Shown piece after piece: positions 8,344 through 16,736 of a stretch of 64,000 nucleotides of DNA (its first letter is position 1; the number at the start of each line of letters is the position of its first letter). The stretch spans positions 62,001 through 126,000 of the forward strand of contig CAJUDG010000002.1 of the NCBI GenBank assembly GCA_910584745.1. The letters run 5' to 3'. Origin of the DNA: an uncultured Eubacteriales bacterium (GTDB lineage Bacteria > Bacillota > Clostridia > Oscillospirales > Acutalibacteraceae). Both the position numbers and the translations under genes were made by a program. The notes under the pieces are model-generated. The model was not told where the DNA came from and ran no database searches. It saw only the letters and a program-made list of their open reading frames with translations.

Positions 8344-9522
8344 TCACCACAACCCCAACACCCTCACCGCCAGCTTCGCAGCCCTATAGTACAGCGTCTC
8401 CAGCTCCCTAGAGGCGGCCTTCAGCTCCATGGGTATATCGATATGCTGGGGGCAGTGGGCGGCGCATTTGCCGCAGGCGACGCATTGGGAGGCGCTTGAG
8501 GGGTCCTTTCGCATGACGGTGCACTGGAGGTAGTCCCGGCGGCCGGAGGACTTGCCCTCGGAGTACATGGCGTTGTAGCAGCGGAAGGCCCCGGGGATGT
8601 CCACGCCCTTTGGGCAGGGCATACAGTAGCCGCAGCCGGTGCAGCCGACCTTTACGGACTGCTGTATCGCCTTTTTGACGCGCTCTAAAAGCTCGCGGTC
8701 AGAGGGGGTCATGCAGCCGGGGGAGCACTGCCCCGCAAGGAGCAGGTTCTCCCGCACCATCTCCATGGAGTTCATGCCCGACAGCACGCAGGTCACCTCC
8801 GGCTGGTCGTAGAGCCACTTGAAGGCCAGCTCCGCCGGGGTGCGGCATGCGGGGTCGGCGGCGAAGATATCCTTTGCGGGCCGGGGCAGCAGGTCCACAA
8901 GCCTGCCCCCTCTCAGGGGCTCCATGATGATCACGGGCAGGCCCCTCTCGTGGGCGAAGCGCAGGCCCTTTACGCCCGCCTGGGAGTGCTCGTCCATATA
9001 GTTGTACTGTATCTGGCAGAAGTCCCAGTCGTAGGCCTCTATAAGCTTACAGAACATGTCCGAGCCGCCGTGGTAGGAAAAGCCGATATTGCGGATCTGC
9101 CCGCTTTGCAGCTTCTCCTCTATCCAGCCGTCCATGCCCATTTTGAGAAGCTTCTCCCAGGTGGAGGTATCGGTGAGCATGTGCATAAGGTAGTAGTCGA
9201 TATGGTCCGTCTGAAGGCGCCGGAGCTCCTCCTGAAAGAGCTTTTCCGCCCCCTGCACGGACTTTATCATGTAGTGGGGCAGCTTCGTGGCGATATGGAC
9301 ACTGTCCCGGCAGCGGAGCCTTTTCAGAAGCTGGCCCAGGGCCGCCTCGTTGCCCGGGTAGATATAGGCGGTATCAAGGTAGTTCACCCCGCCGTCTATG
9401 GCGGCGGCCAGCTCCCTTTCGGCCTTGTCAAGGTCTATGGAGCCGCCCTTTCTTGTGAACCGCATACAGCCGTAGCCAAGCAGCGAGATATCATTGCCCT
9501 TTCTGTCCTTGCGGTACTGCAT
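8344..9522 (-). CDS. Aldo/keto reductase with C-terminal 4Fe-4S ferredoxin domain
   Basis: This 392-residue protein has an aldo/keto reductase barrel (LDTAYIYPGNEAALGQLL, IATKLPHYM, DYYLMHML), then two Fe-S motifs: CTGCGYCMPCPKG and CVACGKCAAHCPQ. The arrangement matches the COG1453 family of predicted oxidoreductases that pair NAD(P)H chemistry with electron transfer clusters. The substrate is unknown. The gene converges on the radical SAM gene with only 19 bases between the stops and stands alone on its strand. The ATG at 9522 follows a GAAAGGGAG ribosome site. Confidence 0.9.
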   Translation of the reverse strand: MQYRKDRKGNDISLLGYGCMRFTRKGGSIDLDKAERELAAAIDGGVNYLDTAYIYPGNEAALGQLLKRLRCRDSVHIATKLPHYMIKSVQGAEKLFQEELRRLQTDHIDYYLMHMLTDTSTWEKLLKMGMDGWIEEKLQSGQIRNIGFSYHGGSDMFCKLIEAYDWDFCQIQYNYMDEHSQAGVKGLRFAHERGLPVIIMEPLRGGRLVDLLPRPAKDIFAADPACRTPAELAFKWLYDQPEVTCVLSGMNSMEMVRENLLLAGQCSPGCMTPSDRELLERVKKAIQQSVKVGCTGCGYCMPCPKGVDIPGAFRCYNAMYSEGKSSGRRDYLQCTVMRKDPSSASQCVACGKCAAHCPQHIDIPMELKAASRELETLYYRAAKLAVRVLGLW

Positions 9523-9613
9523 ATGAAAACTCCCTTTCGCAGAAGATATATGGCTTATGGTAATATTATAGGCCCGGGGCGGGAACGCGTCAAGGATTTT
9601 TGTGTGTATTCCC

Positions 9614-9643
9614 TTGACAAGAACGCCGCCCTATATTTATAAT
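9614..9643 (+). promoter_or_regulatory. SigA-type promoter of the chemoreceptor gene
   Basis: TTGACA at 9614-9619 and TATAAT at 9638-9643 are separated by 18 bases. The transcript would start near 9650, about 43 bases before the chemoreceptor ATG. Both hexamers are consensus. Confidence 0.8.
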
Positions 9644-9692
9644 AGAGAAAGTAATTACGGGCGCGGCGCGCCCACAGTTGAGGTGAAGAAAG

Positions 9693-11657
9693 ATGAAAAC
9701 CATCCGAAAGAAGATAACAGTCTGCCTGATGGCCACAGTCCTTGTAGCCCTTGTGGCGGTGGGGACCACCGGCATCACCCTGAATTACCGCAGCACCCTT
9801 ATGACGGTGGAGCAGCTGATGACGCAGACAGCCGCCCTTGCGGGAGAGCGCGTTGAACAGGAGCTTTTGGCCTATAGGAACGTGGCCATGGATACCGGCC
9901 GGGTGAGCCAGCTGGCGGACCCGGAGGTGCCGGTTGAGGAGAAAAGGGCCATCATCGACGAGCGCGTCAGCCTGCACGGCTTTCAGCGGGGCAATGTCAT
10001 AGGCGCCGACGGCATAAGCATCTTTGACGGCAAGGACTACTCGGACCGGGAGTATGTTCAGAACGCGCTGAAGGGCGTGGCCTACGTGTCGGAGCCCCTT
10101 ATCAGCAAGATAACCGGCGAGCTGTCCATCATGGTGGCGGCGCCCCTGTACTCCGACAGCGGGGAGATAGCCGGCGTCGTGTACTTCGTGCCGCCGGAGA
10201 CCTTTTTGAACGATATCGTATCCTCTATCCGGATAGGAGAGAACTGCCGGGCGTACATGATAAACAAGAACGGCGACACCATCGCCGACATAACCCTTGA
10301 CACCATCACCACCCAGAACGTGGAGAAGGAGGCCGCAAGCGACCCCAGCCTGAAATCCCGGGCGGCCCTGCACGAGGCCATGCGCCGGGGGGAGACAGGA
10401 TTCGGGCGCATAAAGGCATCTGACGGGCCCAGATTCCTGGCCTATGCCCCGGTGGGCGGCACGGACGGCTGGAGCGTGGCGGTGGCCTCGCCGGAGAGCA
10501 ACTATCTAAGCGATACATACTTCGGCATGTTCATAAACGTGCTGGTGATCGTGGTATCCATACTGGCCTCTATCGTGGTGGCCCTGAAGCTTTCCAGCAA
10601 TATCAGCAACCCCATGCGGGCCTGCGCAAAGAGGATGAAGCTTCTGGTGGAGGGGGACCTTGAGTCCCCGGCCCCGGAGGTGGTGGGCAGGGACGAGACC
10701 GCGGAGCTTACCCGCTGCGCCGGAGAGATGGTGGGGGGCCTCAATACCATCATCAAGGATATAGACTATCTCTTAAACCAGATGGCAAACCAGAACTTCG
10801 ATATCGTCTCCTCTCATAGAGAGGCGTATGTGGGGGACTTTAAGAGCATTTTAAGCTCCATGCGCAACCTGAAGGTGGAGCTGAGCAGCACCATCCGGCA
10901 GATAGACGCATCCGCCGGGCAGGTCTCCAGCGCCAGCGGGCAGGTGTCAAACGGAGCCCAGGCCCTGAGCCAGGGGTCCATGGAGCAGGCCAGCGCCATA
11001 CAGCAGCTGGCGGCAACTATCACTGAGATATCAGGCAGCGCCAAGCGCACCTCTATGGCCGCCGACCAGGCCGGCCAGTTCGTGAATCAGGCCGGGGCCC
11101 AGCTGGGAGTGAGCGTGGGTTATGTCCAGGAGCTCAACACCGCCATGGGCAGGATATCCGAATCCTCTCAGGAGATAAGCAAGATAATCGAGACCATTGA
11201 GAATATCGCCTTCCAGACCAATATCCTGGCGCTGAACGCCGCCGTGGAGGCCGCAAGGGCCGGCACCGCCGGCAAGGGCTTTGCCGTGGTGGCCGATGAG
11301 GTCAGGAACCTTGCCAACAAGTCCGATCAGGCGGCCAAGGCCACAAAGAGCCTTATCGAGACCTCCATCACCGCTGTCAATGAGGGCAGCGAGGCCGTGG
11401 ACAAGGTAACAAGCTCTTTGGAGAAGACCAGCGAGCACGCGGGCCACGTGACCGAGCAGATGGATGTGGTGGTAGAGGCCGTGGCAAAGCAGACCGAGGC
11501 CATCACCCAGATAACCGAGGGCGTGGAGCAGATATCCTCGGTGGTGCAGACCAACTCCGCCACGGCGGAGGAGAGCGCCGCCGCAAGCGAGGAGCTGTCC
11601 GCCGAGGCCAACGGTCTGAAGCAGCTGGTGGATCAGTTCACGCTGGCTTCGGAATAA
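9693..11657 (+). CDS. Methyl-accepting chemotaxis protein with Cache sensor
   Basis: A 654-residue transmembrane chemoreceptor. The first membrane helix is near residues 10-32, and an extracytoplasmic Cache-type sensor (GADGISIFDGKDYSDREY, VAAPLYSDSGEIAGVVYF) spans about 35-270. A second helix near 277-299 (INVLVIVVSILASIVVAL) leads to a HAMP region. The cytoplasmic coiled coil carries the invariant hairpin tip (IAFQTNILALNAAVEAARAG, then GFAVVADEVRNLA). It would pass ligand binding to CheA/CheW; no che genes are in the window. It is monocistronic, with its own promoter upstream. The ligand is unknown; Cache sensors bind small metabolites. Confidence 0.95.
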   Translation: MKTIRKKITVCLMATVLVALVAVGTTGITLNYRSTLMTVEQLMTQTAALAGERVEQELLAYRNVAMDTGRVSQLADPEVPVEEKRAIIDERVSLHGFQRGNVIGADGISIFDGKDYSDREYVQNALKGVAYVSEPLISKITGELSIMVAAPLYSDSGEIAGVVYFVPPETFLNDIVSSIRIGENCRAYMINKNGDTIADITLDTITTQNVEKEAASDPSLKSRAALHEAMRRGETGFGRIKASDGPRFLAYAPVGGTDGWSVAVASPESNYLSDTYFGMFINVLVIVVSILASIVVALKLSSNISNPMRACAKRMKLLVEGDLESPAPEVVGRDETAELTRCAGEMVGGLNTIIKDIDYLLNQMANQNFDIVSSHREAYVGDFKSILSSMRNLKVELSSTIRQIDASAGQVSSASGQVSNGAQALSQGSMEQASAIQQLAATITEISGSAKRTSMAADQAGQFVNQAGAQLGVSVGYVQELNTAMGRISESSQEISKIIETIENIAFQTNILALNAAVEAARAGTAGKGFAVVADEVRNLANKSDQAAKATKSLIETSITAVNEGSEAVDKVTSSLEKTSEHAGHVTEQMDVVVEAVAKQTEAITQITEGVEQISSVVQTNSATAEESAAASEELSAEANGLKQLVDQFTLASE

Positions 11658-11695
11658 AATTGGGCAAGGCGCGCCAGGATTTTTCCCGCGGGGCA

Positions 11696-11704
11696 TGGTA
11701 TACT
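11696..11704 (+). promoter_or_regulatory. Extended -10 promoter of the AraC/GyrI gene
   Basis: TGG followed by TATACT (11699-11704) forms an extended -10. No clear -35 is visible at the right spacing. It lies 25 bases before the ATG at 11730. Confidence 0.6.
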
Positions 11705-11729
11705 GGGCCCACATAAGGGGGGAGAGAGA

Positions 11730-12614
11730 ATGGCGGGCAGAGGGGCTGTAGAGATATTGCAGCAGGCCATAAACTTTATGGAGGAGCATCTGTTGGAGGA
11801 TATCGGCTATGTGGACGCGGCCCGGGCCGTGCACATGTCCGGGTACAGCTTTCACAGGGTGTTCAGCTTCACCGTGGGCATGACGGCCAACGAGTATATC
11901 CGAAGGAGAAGGCTGAGCCTTGCGGGGCAGGAGCTGAAAAACACGGATATCTCGGTCCTGGAGGCGGCCTTAAAGTACGGCTATGAGTCCCCGGAGAGTT
12001 TCACAAAGGCCTTTGCAAGGTTCCACGGCTCCACGCCCAGGCAGGTAAAGGCCGGTGGGGCGGCGCCGCAGCTCTTTGAACCTCTTATGATAAAAATCAC
12101 CATAGGAGGCGGCAGTATGCTGGAGTACAGGATGGAGCGCGGGGAGCGCATGAGGTTCATTGTGGTGAAGCGTGCTTTCGACAACGAGAGCCTGCGGGAC
12201 AAGGACTGGAGAGGTATCCCGGATCTCTGGACGGAGTGCGCGGCGAATGGGACCCTTGAGAAACTGAGAGGGCTCTGCCCCAGGGGCGAGAGGGATCTGT
12301 ACGGCATTTGCGGGCCGGTGCTGGAGAGCGAGACGGAGTTTTACTACGGCATCGGCGTGCGGGATAACGGGCGCATGGGCGAACTTTCGGAGGGGGAATA
12401 TGACCTCTGGGAGGCGGAGCCCGCCGAATACGCTGTCTTTAAGTGCAGGGGCACGGACGGCGAGTGTATAGGCGAGGCCTGGGACAGGTTCTATAAGGAA
12501 TTCTGTCCACAGACAGGGTACGTTCAGACGGACCTGCCGGACTTTGAGCTCTACTATGAGCGGGGGGAGCCGGGGGTGTTCTGCGAGCTGTGGGTGCCGG
12601 TCACAAAACAATAA
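11730..12614 (+). CDS. AraC-family regulator with GyrI-like effector-binding domain
   Basis: A 294-residue protein. Residues about 5-105 are the double helix-turn-helix of the AraC family (DIGYVDAARAVHMSGYSFHR, EYIRRRRLSLAGQEL, AALKYGYESPESFTKAF). Residues about 125-292 match the GyrI/AraC_E_bind fold (YRMERGERMRFIVVK, ending VFCELWVPV). This order is that of Rob- and BltR-like activators, which sense small, often toxic, ligands and switch on efflux or stress genes. A transporter of the UMF1 family lies just downstream but has its own promoter. The ligand cannot be told. An RBS GGGGGGAGAGAGA precedes the ATG. Confidence 0.9.
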   Translation: MAGRGAVEILQQAINFMEEHLLEDIGYVDAARAVHMSGYSFHRVFSFTVGMTANEYIRRRRLSLAGQELKNTDISVLEAALKYGYESPESFTKAFARFHGSTPRQVKAGGAAPQLFEPLMIKITIGGGSMLEYRMERGERMRFIVVKRAFDNESLRDKDWRGIPDLWTECAANGTLEKLRGLCPRGERDLYGICGPVLESETEFYYGIGVRDNGRMGELSEGEYDLWEAEPAEYAVFKCRGTDGECIGEAWDRFYKEFCPQTGYVQTDLPDFELYYERGEPGVFCELWVPVTKQ

Positions 12615-12620
12615 CGACCA

Positions 12621-12644
12621 GGGGAGAGGCTTTGGCTTCTCCCC
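12621..12644 (+). terminator. Hairpin after the AraC/GyrI gene
   Basis: GGGGAGAGGC pairs with GCTTCTCCCC across a four-base loop (10 pairs, one wobble), six bases after the stop codon. Only an AT-rich stretch follows rather than a clean T run, so termination strength is uncertain. Confidence 0.5.
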
Positions 12645-12709
12645 ATATTATTTATATAAAAACATAAAAATATTAAAAAACCCCTTGTGTTTTTATCCAA
12701 AATATGGGA

Positions 12710-12718
12710 TGATATAAT
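12710..12718 (+). promoter_or_regulatory. Extended -10 promoter of the UMF1 transporter gene
   Basis: TGA followed by a perfect TATAAT at 12713-12718. A TTGTGT at 12685 is too far (22 bases) to be a good -35. The AT-rich stretch upstream could act as an UP element. Confidence 0.65.
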
Positions 12719-12742
12719 ATAGCAAGAAAGGGGTGTTATTCA

Positions 12743-14026
12743 ATGGCTAAAGCCAACAAATTCAAATTCACCAGGCCCGAAAAGAGCTGGATAATGTACG
12801 ACTGGGCCAACTCCGTGTACGCGACCAACATCCTGGCGGTGATCTTCCCCATCTACTTCGGCTCGGTCTGTCAGGCGGCGGGGGCGGACAACCTGGTGCT
12901 GTGGAGCTATGGCACGTCCGTGTCCACCTTTGTGGTGGCTATTCTGGCGCCGGTGCTGGGGGCATTGGCGGACCATCAGGGGCATAAGAAGAAGCTGTTT
13001 ACGGCGTTTCTTGTGATAGGGGTGCTGTTTACCCTTACAAGCGCCCTGTTCGACGAGTACCGTATGCTGCTGGTGGGATATGTTCTCTCGCATATTGGCT
13101 TTTCGGGGTCCTGCCTGTTCTATGATTCTTTTTTGACGGACGTGACCACCAACGAGCGCATGGACCGGGTGTCCTCCTGGGGCTATGCCATGGGCTATAT
13201 CGGCGGCAGCACCATACCATTTGTCATCAGCATAGTGATATTGTTTCTCATGGGCATGGACAATATGCTGGCCTTTAAGCTGGTGATAGTGCTGACAAGC
13301 GTTTGGTGGGCGGCGTTCAGCATACCATTTATGAAGAACGTGCATCAGGTGCACTATATCGAGCCGCAGAAGAATCTGGTGCGCTCCACCTTCCAGAACC
13401 TGGGGCGCACGGCAAAGGACATTTTCAGGCAGAAGCATATCTTCCTGTTTATACTGGCCTACTTCTTCTATATCGACGGCGTGGGCACCATAATCTCCGT
13501 GTCCACCTCCTATGGATCCAAGCTTGGGCTGGACAATATCAGCATGATACTGGCGCTCTTGATGACCCAGATAGTGGCCGTGCCGTTCTCTATCATGTTC
13601 GGCAGGCTTGCGGAGAAGATAGGGGCGTTAAAGGCCCTGTGCGGGGCGGTGGGGATATACTTCTTTATCTGCCTTGTGGGCTTCTATATGGGCTTCAACA
13701 TCGAGAACAACCCCGGGGATCCGGGGGCGCTGACTTTGTCGCTGGTGCTGTTCTGGTGCATGGCGTTCCTGGTGGGCACGGTGCAGGGGGGCATACAGGC
13801 CATCTCCCGGTCCCATTTCGGCAAGCTGATACCCGCCGAGCGCTCTAATGAGTATTTCGGCTTCTTCGACATCTTCGGCAAGTTCGCGGCGGTCATAGGC
13901 CCGCTGCTGGTGGCGCTGTTCACCCAGCTGACCGGCCGGGATTCCATAGGCGTTATAAGCCTTGCAATACTGTTCCTGGTGGGGCTGGTGCTGCTGCTTC
14001 TGGGGCAGAGGAGGAGTGAAGCGTGA
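12743..14026 (+). CDS. UMF1-family MFS transporter
   Basis: A 427-residue, strongly hydrophobic protein of about 12 membrane helices. The N-terminal signature KSWIMYDWANSVYATNI is typical of the UMF1 (Atg22-like) branch of the major facilitator superfamily; GRLAEKIGALKAL and QGGIQAISRSHFGKLIP are further family motifs. It sits in the cytoplasmic membrane. Substrates of bacterial UMF1 proteins are mostly undefined, and amino acid or drug export has been proposed for relatives. The stop overlaps the start of the next acetyltransferase gene. AAAGGGGTG is the ribosome site. Confidence 0.9.
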   Translation: MAKANKFKFTRPEKSWIMYDWANSVYATNILAVIFPIYFGSVCQAAGADNLVLWSYGTSVSTFVVAILAPVLGALADHQGHKKKLFTAFLVIGVLFTLTSALFDEYRMLLVGYVLSHIGFSGSCLFYDSFLTDVTTNERMDRVSSWGYAMGYIGGSTIPFVISIVILFLMGMDNMLAFKLVIVLTSVWWAAFSIPFMKNVHQVHYIEPQKNLVRSTFQNLGRTAKDIFRQKHIFLFILAYFFYIDGVGTIISVSTSYGSKLGLDNISMILALLMTQIVAVPFSIMFGRLAEKIGALKALCGAVGIYFFICLVGFYMGFNIENNPGDPGALTLSLVLFWCMAFLVGTVQGGIQAISRSHFGKLIPAERSNEYFGFFDIFGKFAAVIGPLLVALFTQLTGRDSIGVISLAILFLVGLVLLLLGQRRSEA

Positions 14027-14475
14027 GACGCAGCGTTTCACGCTTCGTGATACGCCTTGCGGAGCCTGGGGACGCGGCGCAGCTATACGAGCTGAACGAG
14101 CGGTTCAACGGGCCCAGCGGCAGCACGGTGGAGCTGATGGCCCGGTCCCTTAGGGAGAACACACAGGAGCTGGTGATAGTTGCGGACCTGGAGGGGACGC
14201 TGAGGGGATTCGTCTGCGTGCAGGTGAAGCGCTCATTCTGCTATGAGATCCCCTCGGCGGAGGTGACCGAGGTCTTTGTGGACGAGGAGTACCGCCGGGA
14301 GGGCCTTGGCAGGGAGATGCTGGCCTTTGCAGAGCGGGCGGCGGTAGAGCACTTCGGCCCCTTGGGCGAGCTGACGGTGCTGACAGGAGAGGACAATCTC
14401 CCGGCCCAAGCGCTGTATGAGGGCGCGGGGTTCCTGCGGGAGGACGAGGTCATGTTTATTAAGGAGCTGTCATAA
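14023..14475 (+). CDS. GNAT-family N-acetyltransferase
   Basis: A 150-residue acetyltransferase. The fold is shown by IRLAEPGDAAQL at the start, EVTEVFVDEEYRREGLGREML (the acetyl-CoA loop, R-x-x-G-x-G/A type) and NLPAQALYEGAGF near the end. The GTG start overlaps the transporter stop (GTGA), so translation is coupled. A 9-base inverted repeat (14018-14026 with 14038-14046) spans the stop/start junction and could fold over the initiation site. The substrate is unknown. Confidence 0.88.
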   Translation: MRRSVSRFVIRLAEPGDAAQLYELNERFNGPSGSTVELMARSLRENTQELVIVADLEGTLRGFVCVQVKRSFCYEIPSAEVTEVFVDEEYRREGLGREMLAFAERAAVEHFGPLGELTVLTGEDNLPAQALYEGAGFLREDEVMFIKELS

Positions 14476-14501
14476 TCCGATAAAAAGGAAGGTGCGTTTA
14501 T

Positions 14502-14951
14502 ATGAGTAACTGTCCCAACTGCGGGGCCGAATACATGGAGGGGGCGGCGGTCTGCCTGAGGTGCGGGGCGGCGCTTCCGGCACAGCCGCCGGTGCAGCCG
14601 GCAGCGCCGCAGTATCAGCCGTTCCAGCCGGCGGTGCCGCCCAGGGTCATGCTGCCGCCGCCCGCGCAGTTTGCGCCGCCACAGTACGTCCGGCCCCAGC
14701 GGCCCTTCTGCTGGATGGATATCTTCACGGTGCTGGGGCTCGTGTCCTCGGTGGTGGGGTATTTCTTCGCAAGCGTTTTGCTGCTGCCTTTGGGGCTTAT
14801 CGCGTCCATAGTGGGCTTTAGGAGCGACAGGAACAGAGGCCTTGCGGTGGCGGGGATAGTGATATCGGCCATCGGGGTTATGATAAAGATCATGCTGATA
14901 CTCAGCCAAGCGGCGCTTTTGCCCGACTGGTTCACCAACGGCATCTGGTAA
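14502..14951 (+). CDS. Zinc-ribbon, proline-rich, DUF4190-type membrane protein
   Basis: 149 residues in three parts. A Cys4 zinc ribbon (CPNCGAEY, then CLRCGAAL; Cys4, 7, 18, 21) opens the protein. A Pro/Gln/Ala-rich linker covers about 25-75. Two membrane helices of the DUF4190 type (DIFTVLGLVSSVVGYFF and GLAVAGIVISAIGVMIKIML) close it. The topology suggests a cytoplasmic ribbon tethered to the membrane. No enzymatic residues are visible and the function is unknown. It follows the acetyltransferase by 26 bases with AAAAGGAAGG as ribosome site. Confidence 0.8.
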   Translation: MSNCPNCGAEYMEGAAVCLRCGAALPAQPPVQPAAPQYQPFQPAVPPRVMLPPPAQFAPPQYVRPQRPFCWMDIFTVLGLVSSVVGYFFASVLLLPLGLIASIVGFRSDRNRGLAVAGIVISAIGVMIKIMLILSQAALLPDWFTNGIW

Positions 14952-14968
14952 AAGGCCGGATCCATGAA

Positions 14969-15005
14969 AAAACTTTTCAAATTTTAAAGTTTTCAGGCTT
15001 TTTTT
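14969..15005 (+). terminator. AT-rich hairpin with T run before carD
   Basis: AAAACTTT (14969-14976) pairs with AAAGTTTT (14986-14993), and a run of seven T follows after six bases. The stem is AT-only except one C-G pair, so this is a weak candidate for ending the zinc-ribbon transcript. Confidence 0.4.
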
Positions 15006-15027
15006 GCTTACATTCCGTCTCTAAATG

Positions 15028-15036
15028 TGGTATACT
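15028..15036 (+). promoter_or_regulatory. Extended -10 promoter of the CarD-like gene
   Basis: TGG plus TATACT at 15031-15036, the same layout as the promoter of the AraC/GyrI gene. It lies 48 bases before the ATG. A second TATACT-like stretch follows at once. Confidence 0.6.
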
Positions 15037-15084
15037 ATACTTATTATGTAAATACAGCAGACTGCATCAAGAGGGGGAAAGAGC

Positions 15085-15597
15085 ATGTATCAGGTGGGAG
15101 AACTGGTTTCTTATGGCAGCACGGGCGTGTGCAGGGTGAGTGAAATAATCAATCAGACCTGCCCGGACGGGGAGGAGCGGCTGTACTATGTCATGCAGCC
15201 GCTGTATAAGGCCTGCGTTATCTCGGTGCCGGTGGACTCGGACAAGGTATTTATCCGGCCCATCATAACGCGCGACGAGGCGGACCGGCTGATAGGGCTT
15301 ATCCCCACGATGGACTGTCCGGCGTTTCACAGCAGGGTAAGCAGGGAGCTCAACGAGCACTATGCGGCACAGCTTAAAAGTTATAGCTGTCAGAACTGGA
15401 TGGAGATGACTATCTCTATCTATACCAAGAAGCAGTGGCTTTTGAGCCAGAAAAGGAAGTTTGGCAGCGTGGACGAGAGGTATTTGAAGCAGGCGGAGGA
15501 GCTGTTGTTTGGGGAGCTGGCGGCGGCGCTGGATATACCGAAGGAGGAGGTCCGGGAGTATATTGGGGCGAAGCTGGAGAGTTTGAAGGCGAGCTGA
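15085..15597 (+). CDS. CarD-like transcriptional regulator
   Basis: A 170-residue protein of the CarD/CdnL/TRCF-RID family. The N-terminal RNA-polymerase-interaction Tudor-like part reads YQVGELVSYGSTGVCRVSEI and continues to about residue 65; the remainder is a helical domain (WLLSQKRKFGSVDERYLKQAEELLFGEL) as in CarD. These proteins bind the beta subunit of RNA polymerase and stabilise open complexes. GAGGGGGAAAGAGC is the ribosome site. The gene has its own extended -10 promoter and is followed directly by a three-hairpin repeat. The regulon is unknown. Confidence 0.88.
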   Translation: MYQVGELVSYGSTGVCRVSEIINQTCPDGEERLYYVMQPLYKACVISVPVDSDKVFIRPIITRDEADRLIGLIPTMDCPAFHSRVSRELNEHYAAQLKSYSCQNWMEMTISIYTKKQWLLSQKRKFGSVDERYLKQAEELLFGELAAALDIPKEEVREYIGAKLESLKAS

Positions 15598-15610
15598 GCG
15601 GAGCGAAGGG

Positions 15611-15686
15611 AAAAATTTTCGTCCACCTTTTTAAAGGTGGCGGGGTTTGGGGCAGCGCCCCAAGGTCTGGGCTTGCCGAAGGCAAG
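15611..15686. repeat. Three-hairpin dispersed repeat, copy 1
   Basis: Hairpin 1 is CCACCTTT/AAAGGTGG (15623-15640), hairpin 2 is TTGGGGC-agc-GCCCCAA (15647-15663), hairpin 3 is CTTGCC-gaa-GGCAAG (15672-15686). It starts 13 bases after the carD stop. Bases 15640-15671 are identical to 20352-20383 in copy 3. Confidence 0.8.
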
Positions 15687-15710
15687 AAAAGATTATAGGA
15701 GGAATAAGTA

Positions 15711-16736
15711 ATGCTTCAACAGGTAATGACCGAGCCCGGAAAGATAGAGTTCCGGGAAATCCCTGTGCCCGAAATAGGCGCGGGCCAGGCGCTGGTAAAG
15801 ATAATGGAAATAGGGGTCTGCGGGTCGGACATACACGTGTACCACGGCGAGCACCCCTTTACAAGCTATCCCGTGACCCAGGGCCACGAGGTGTCCGGGG
15901 TGATAGAGAAGCTTGGGGACGGCGTAGAGGGCCTAAAGGTGGGGCAGAAGGTGACGATACAGCCCCAGGTGGTCTGCGGGGAGTGCTGGCCGTGCAGGAA
16001 CGGCAAGTATAACCTCTGCGAGAGCCTTAAGGTGATGGGCTTCCAGACTACCGGCGTGGCATCGGAGTTCTTCGCGGTGGACGCGGAGAAGATCACCCCC
16101 CTGCCGGAGGAGATGAGCCTTGAGGAGGGCGCCATGATAGAGCCCCTGGCGGTGGCGGTGCACGCGGTGCGCAGGGCCGGGGACGTTAGAGGCCGCGACA
16201 TCTGCGTGCTGGGGGCCGGGCCCATCGGCATACTGGTGGCCCAGGCGGCTAAGGGCCTGGGGGCCGGCCGGGTGATGGTGACGGACGTGAGCGGGCTGAG
16301 ACTGGAGAAAGCTAAAGAGTGCGGCGCGGATATGGTGGTGCACACCAGGGAGCGGGACTTCGGCGAGGCTTTTGTGGAGTTATTCGGGCCGGATAAGGCG
16401 GACGTTATCTATGACTGCGCGGGGAACGACGTGACCATGGGGCAGGCCATAAAGTACGCCAGAAAGGGCAGCACAATCATCCTGGTGGCGGTGTTCGCGA
16501 AGATGGCCAGTGTGGATTTGGCGGTGCTCAACGACCATGAGCTGGATTTGAACACCTCCATGATGTACAGGAGCGAGGACTATGAGAAGGCCATCGAGCT
16601 GGTGCAGGAGGGGAAGGTGCGGCTGATGCCGCTGCTGTCAAAGAGGTTCCCCTTTAGGGAGTATCTGGAGGCCTATAAGTACATAGACGAGAACCGGGAG
16701 TCCACCATGAAGGTGCTCATAGACGTGCAGAAATGA
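15711..16736 (+). CDS. Zinc-dependent polyol/alcohol dehydrogenase
   Basis: A 341-residue medium-chain dehydrogenase close to sorbitol, idonate and galactitol-phosphate dehydrogenases. The catalytic zinc site is GVCGSDIHVYHG with GHEVSGVIE; the structural zinc cysteines lie in CGECWPCRNGKYNLC; IEPLAVAVHAV and the NAD fold VLGAGPIGILVAQAAKGLGA follow. It oxidises a sugar alcohol or related secondary alcohol in the cytoplasm; the substrate is unknown. TAGGAGGAATAAGTA is a strong ribosome site. The stop overlaps the next gene start by four bases. Confidence 0.88.
   Translation: MLQQVMTEPGKIEFREIPVPEIGAGQALVKIMEIGVCGSDIHVYHGEHPFTSYPVTQGHEVSGVIEKLGDGVEGLKVGQKVTIQPQVVCGECWPCRNGKYNLCESLKVMGFQTTGVASEFFAVDAEKITPLPEEMSLEEGAMIEPLAVAVHAVRRAGDVRGRDICVLGAGPIGILVAQAAKGLGAGRVMVTDVSGLRLEKAKECGADMVVHTRERDFGEAFVELFGPDKADVIYDCAGNDVTMGQAIKYARKGSTIILVAVFAKMASVDLAVLNDHELDLNTSMMYRSEDYEKAIELVQEGKVRLMPLLSKRFPFREYLEAYKYIDENRESTMKVLIDVQK

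Noticed and set aside
12685..12690. TTGTGT as the -35 of the UMF1 transporter promoter
   Set aside because: The spacing to TATAAT is 22 bases; the extended -10 is sufficient without it.
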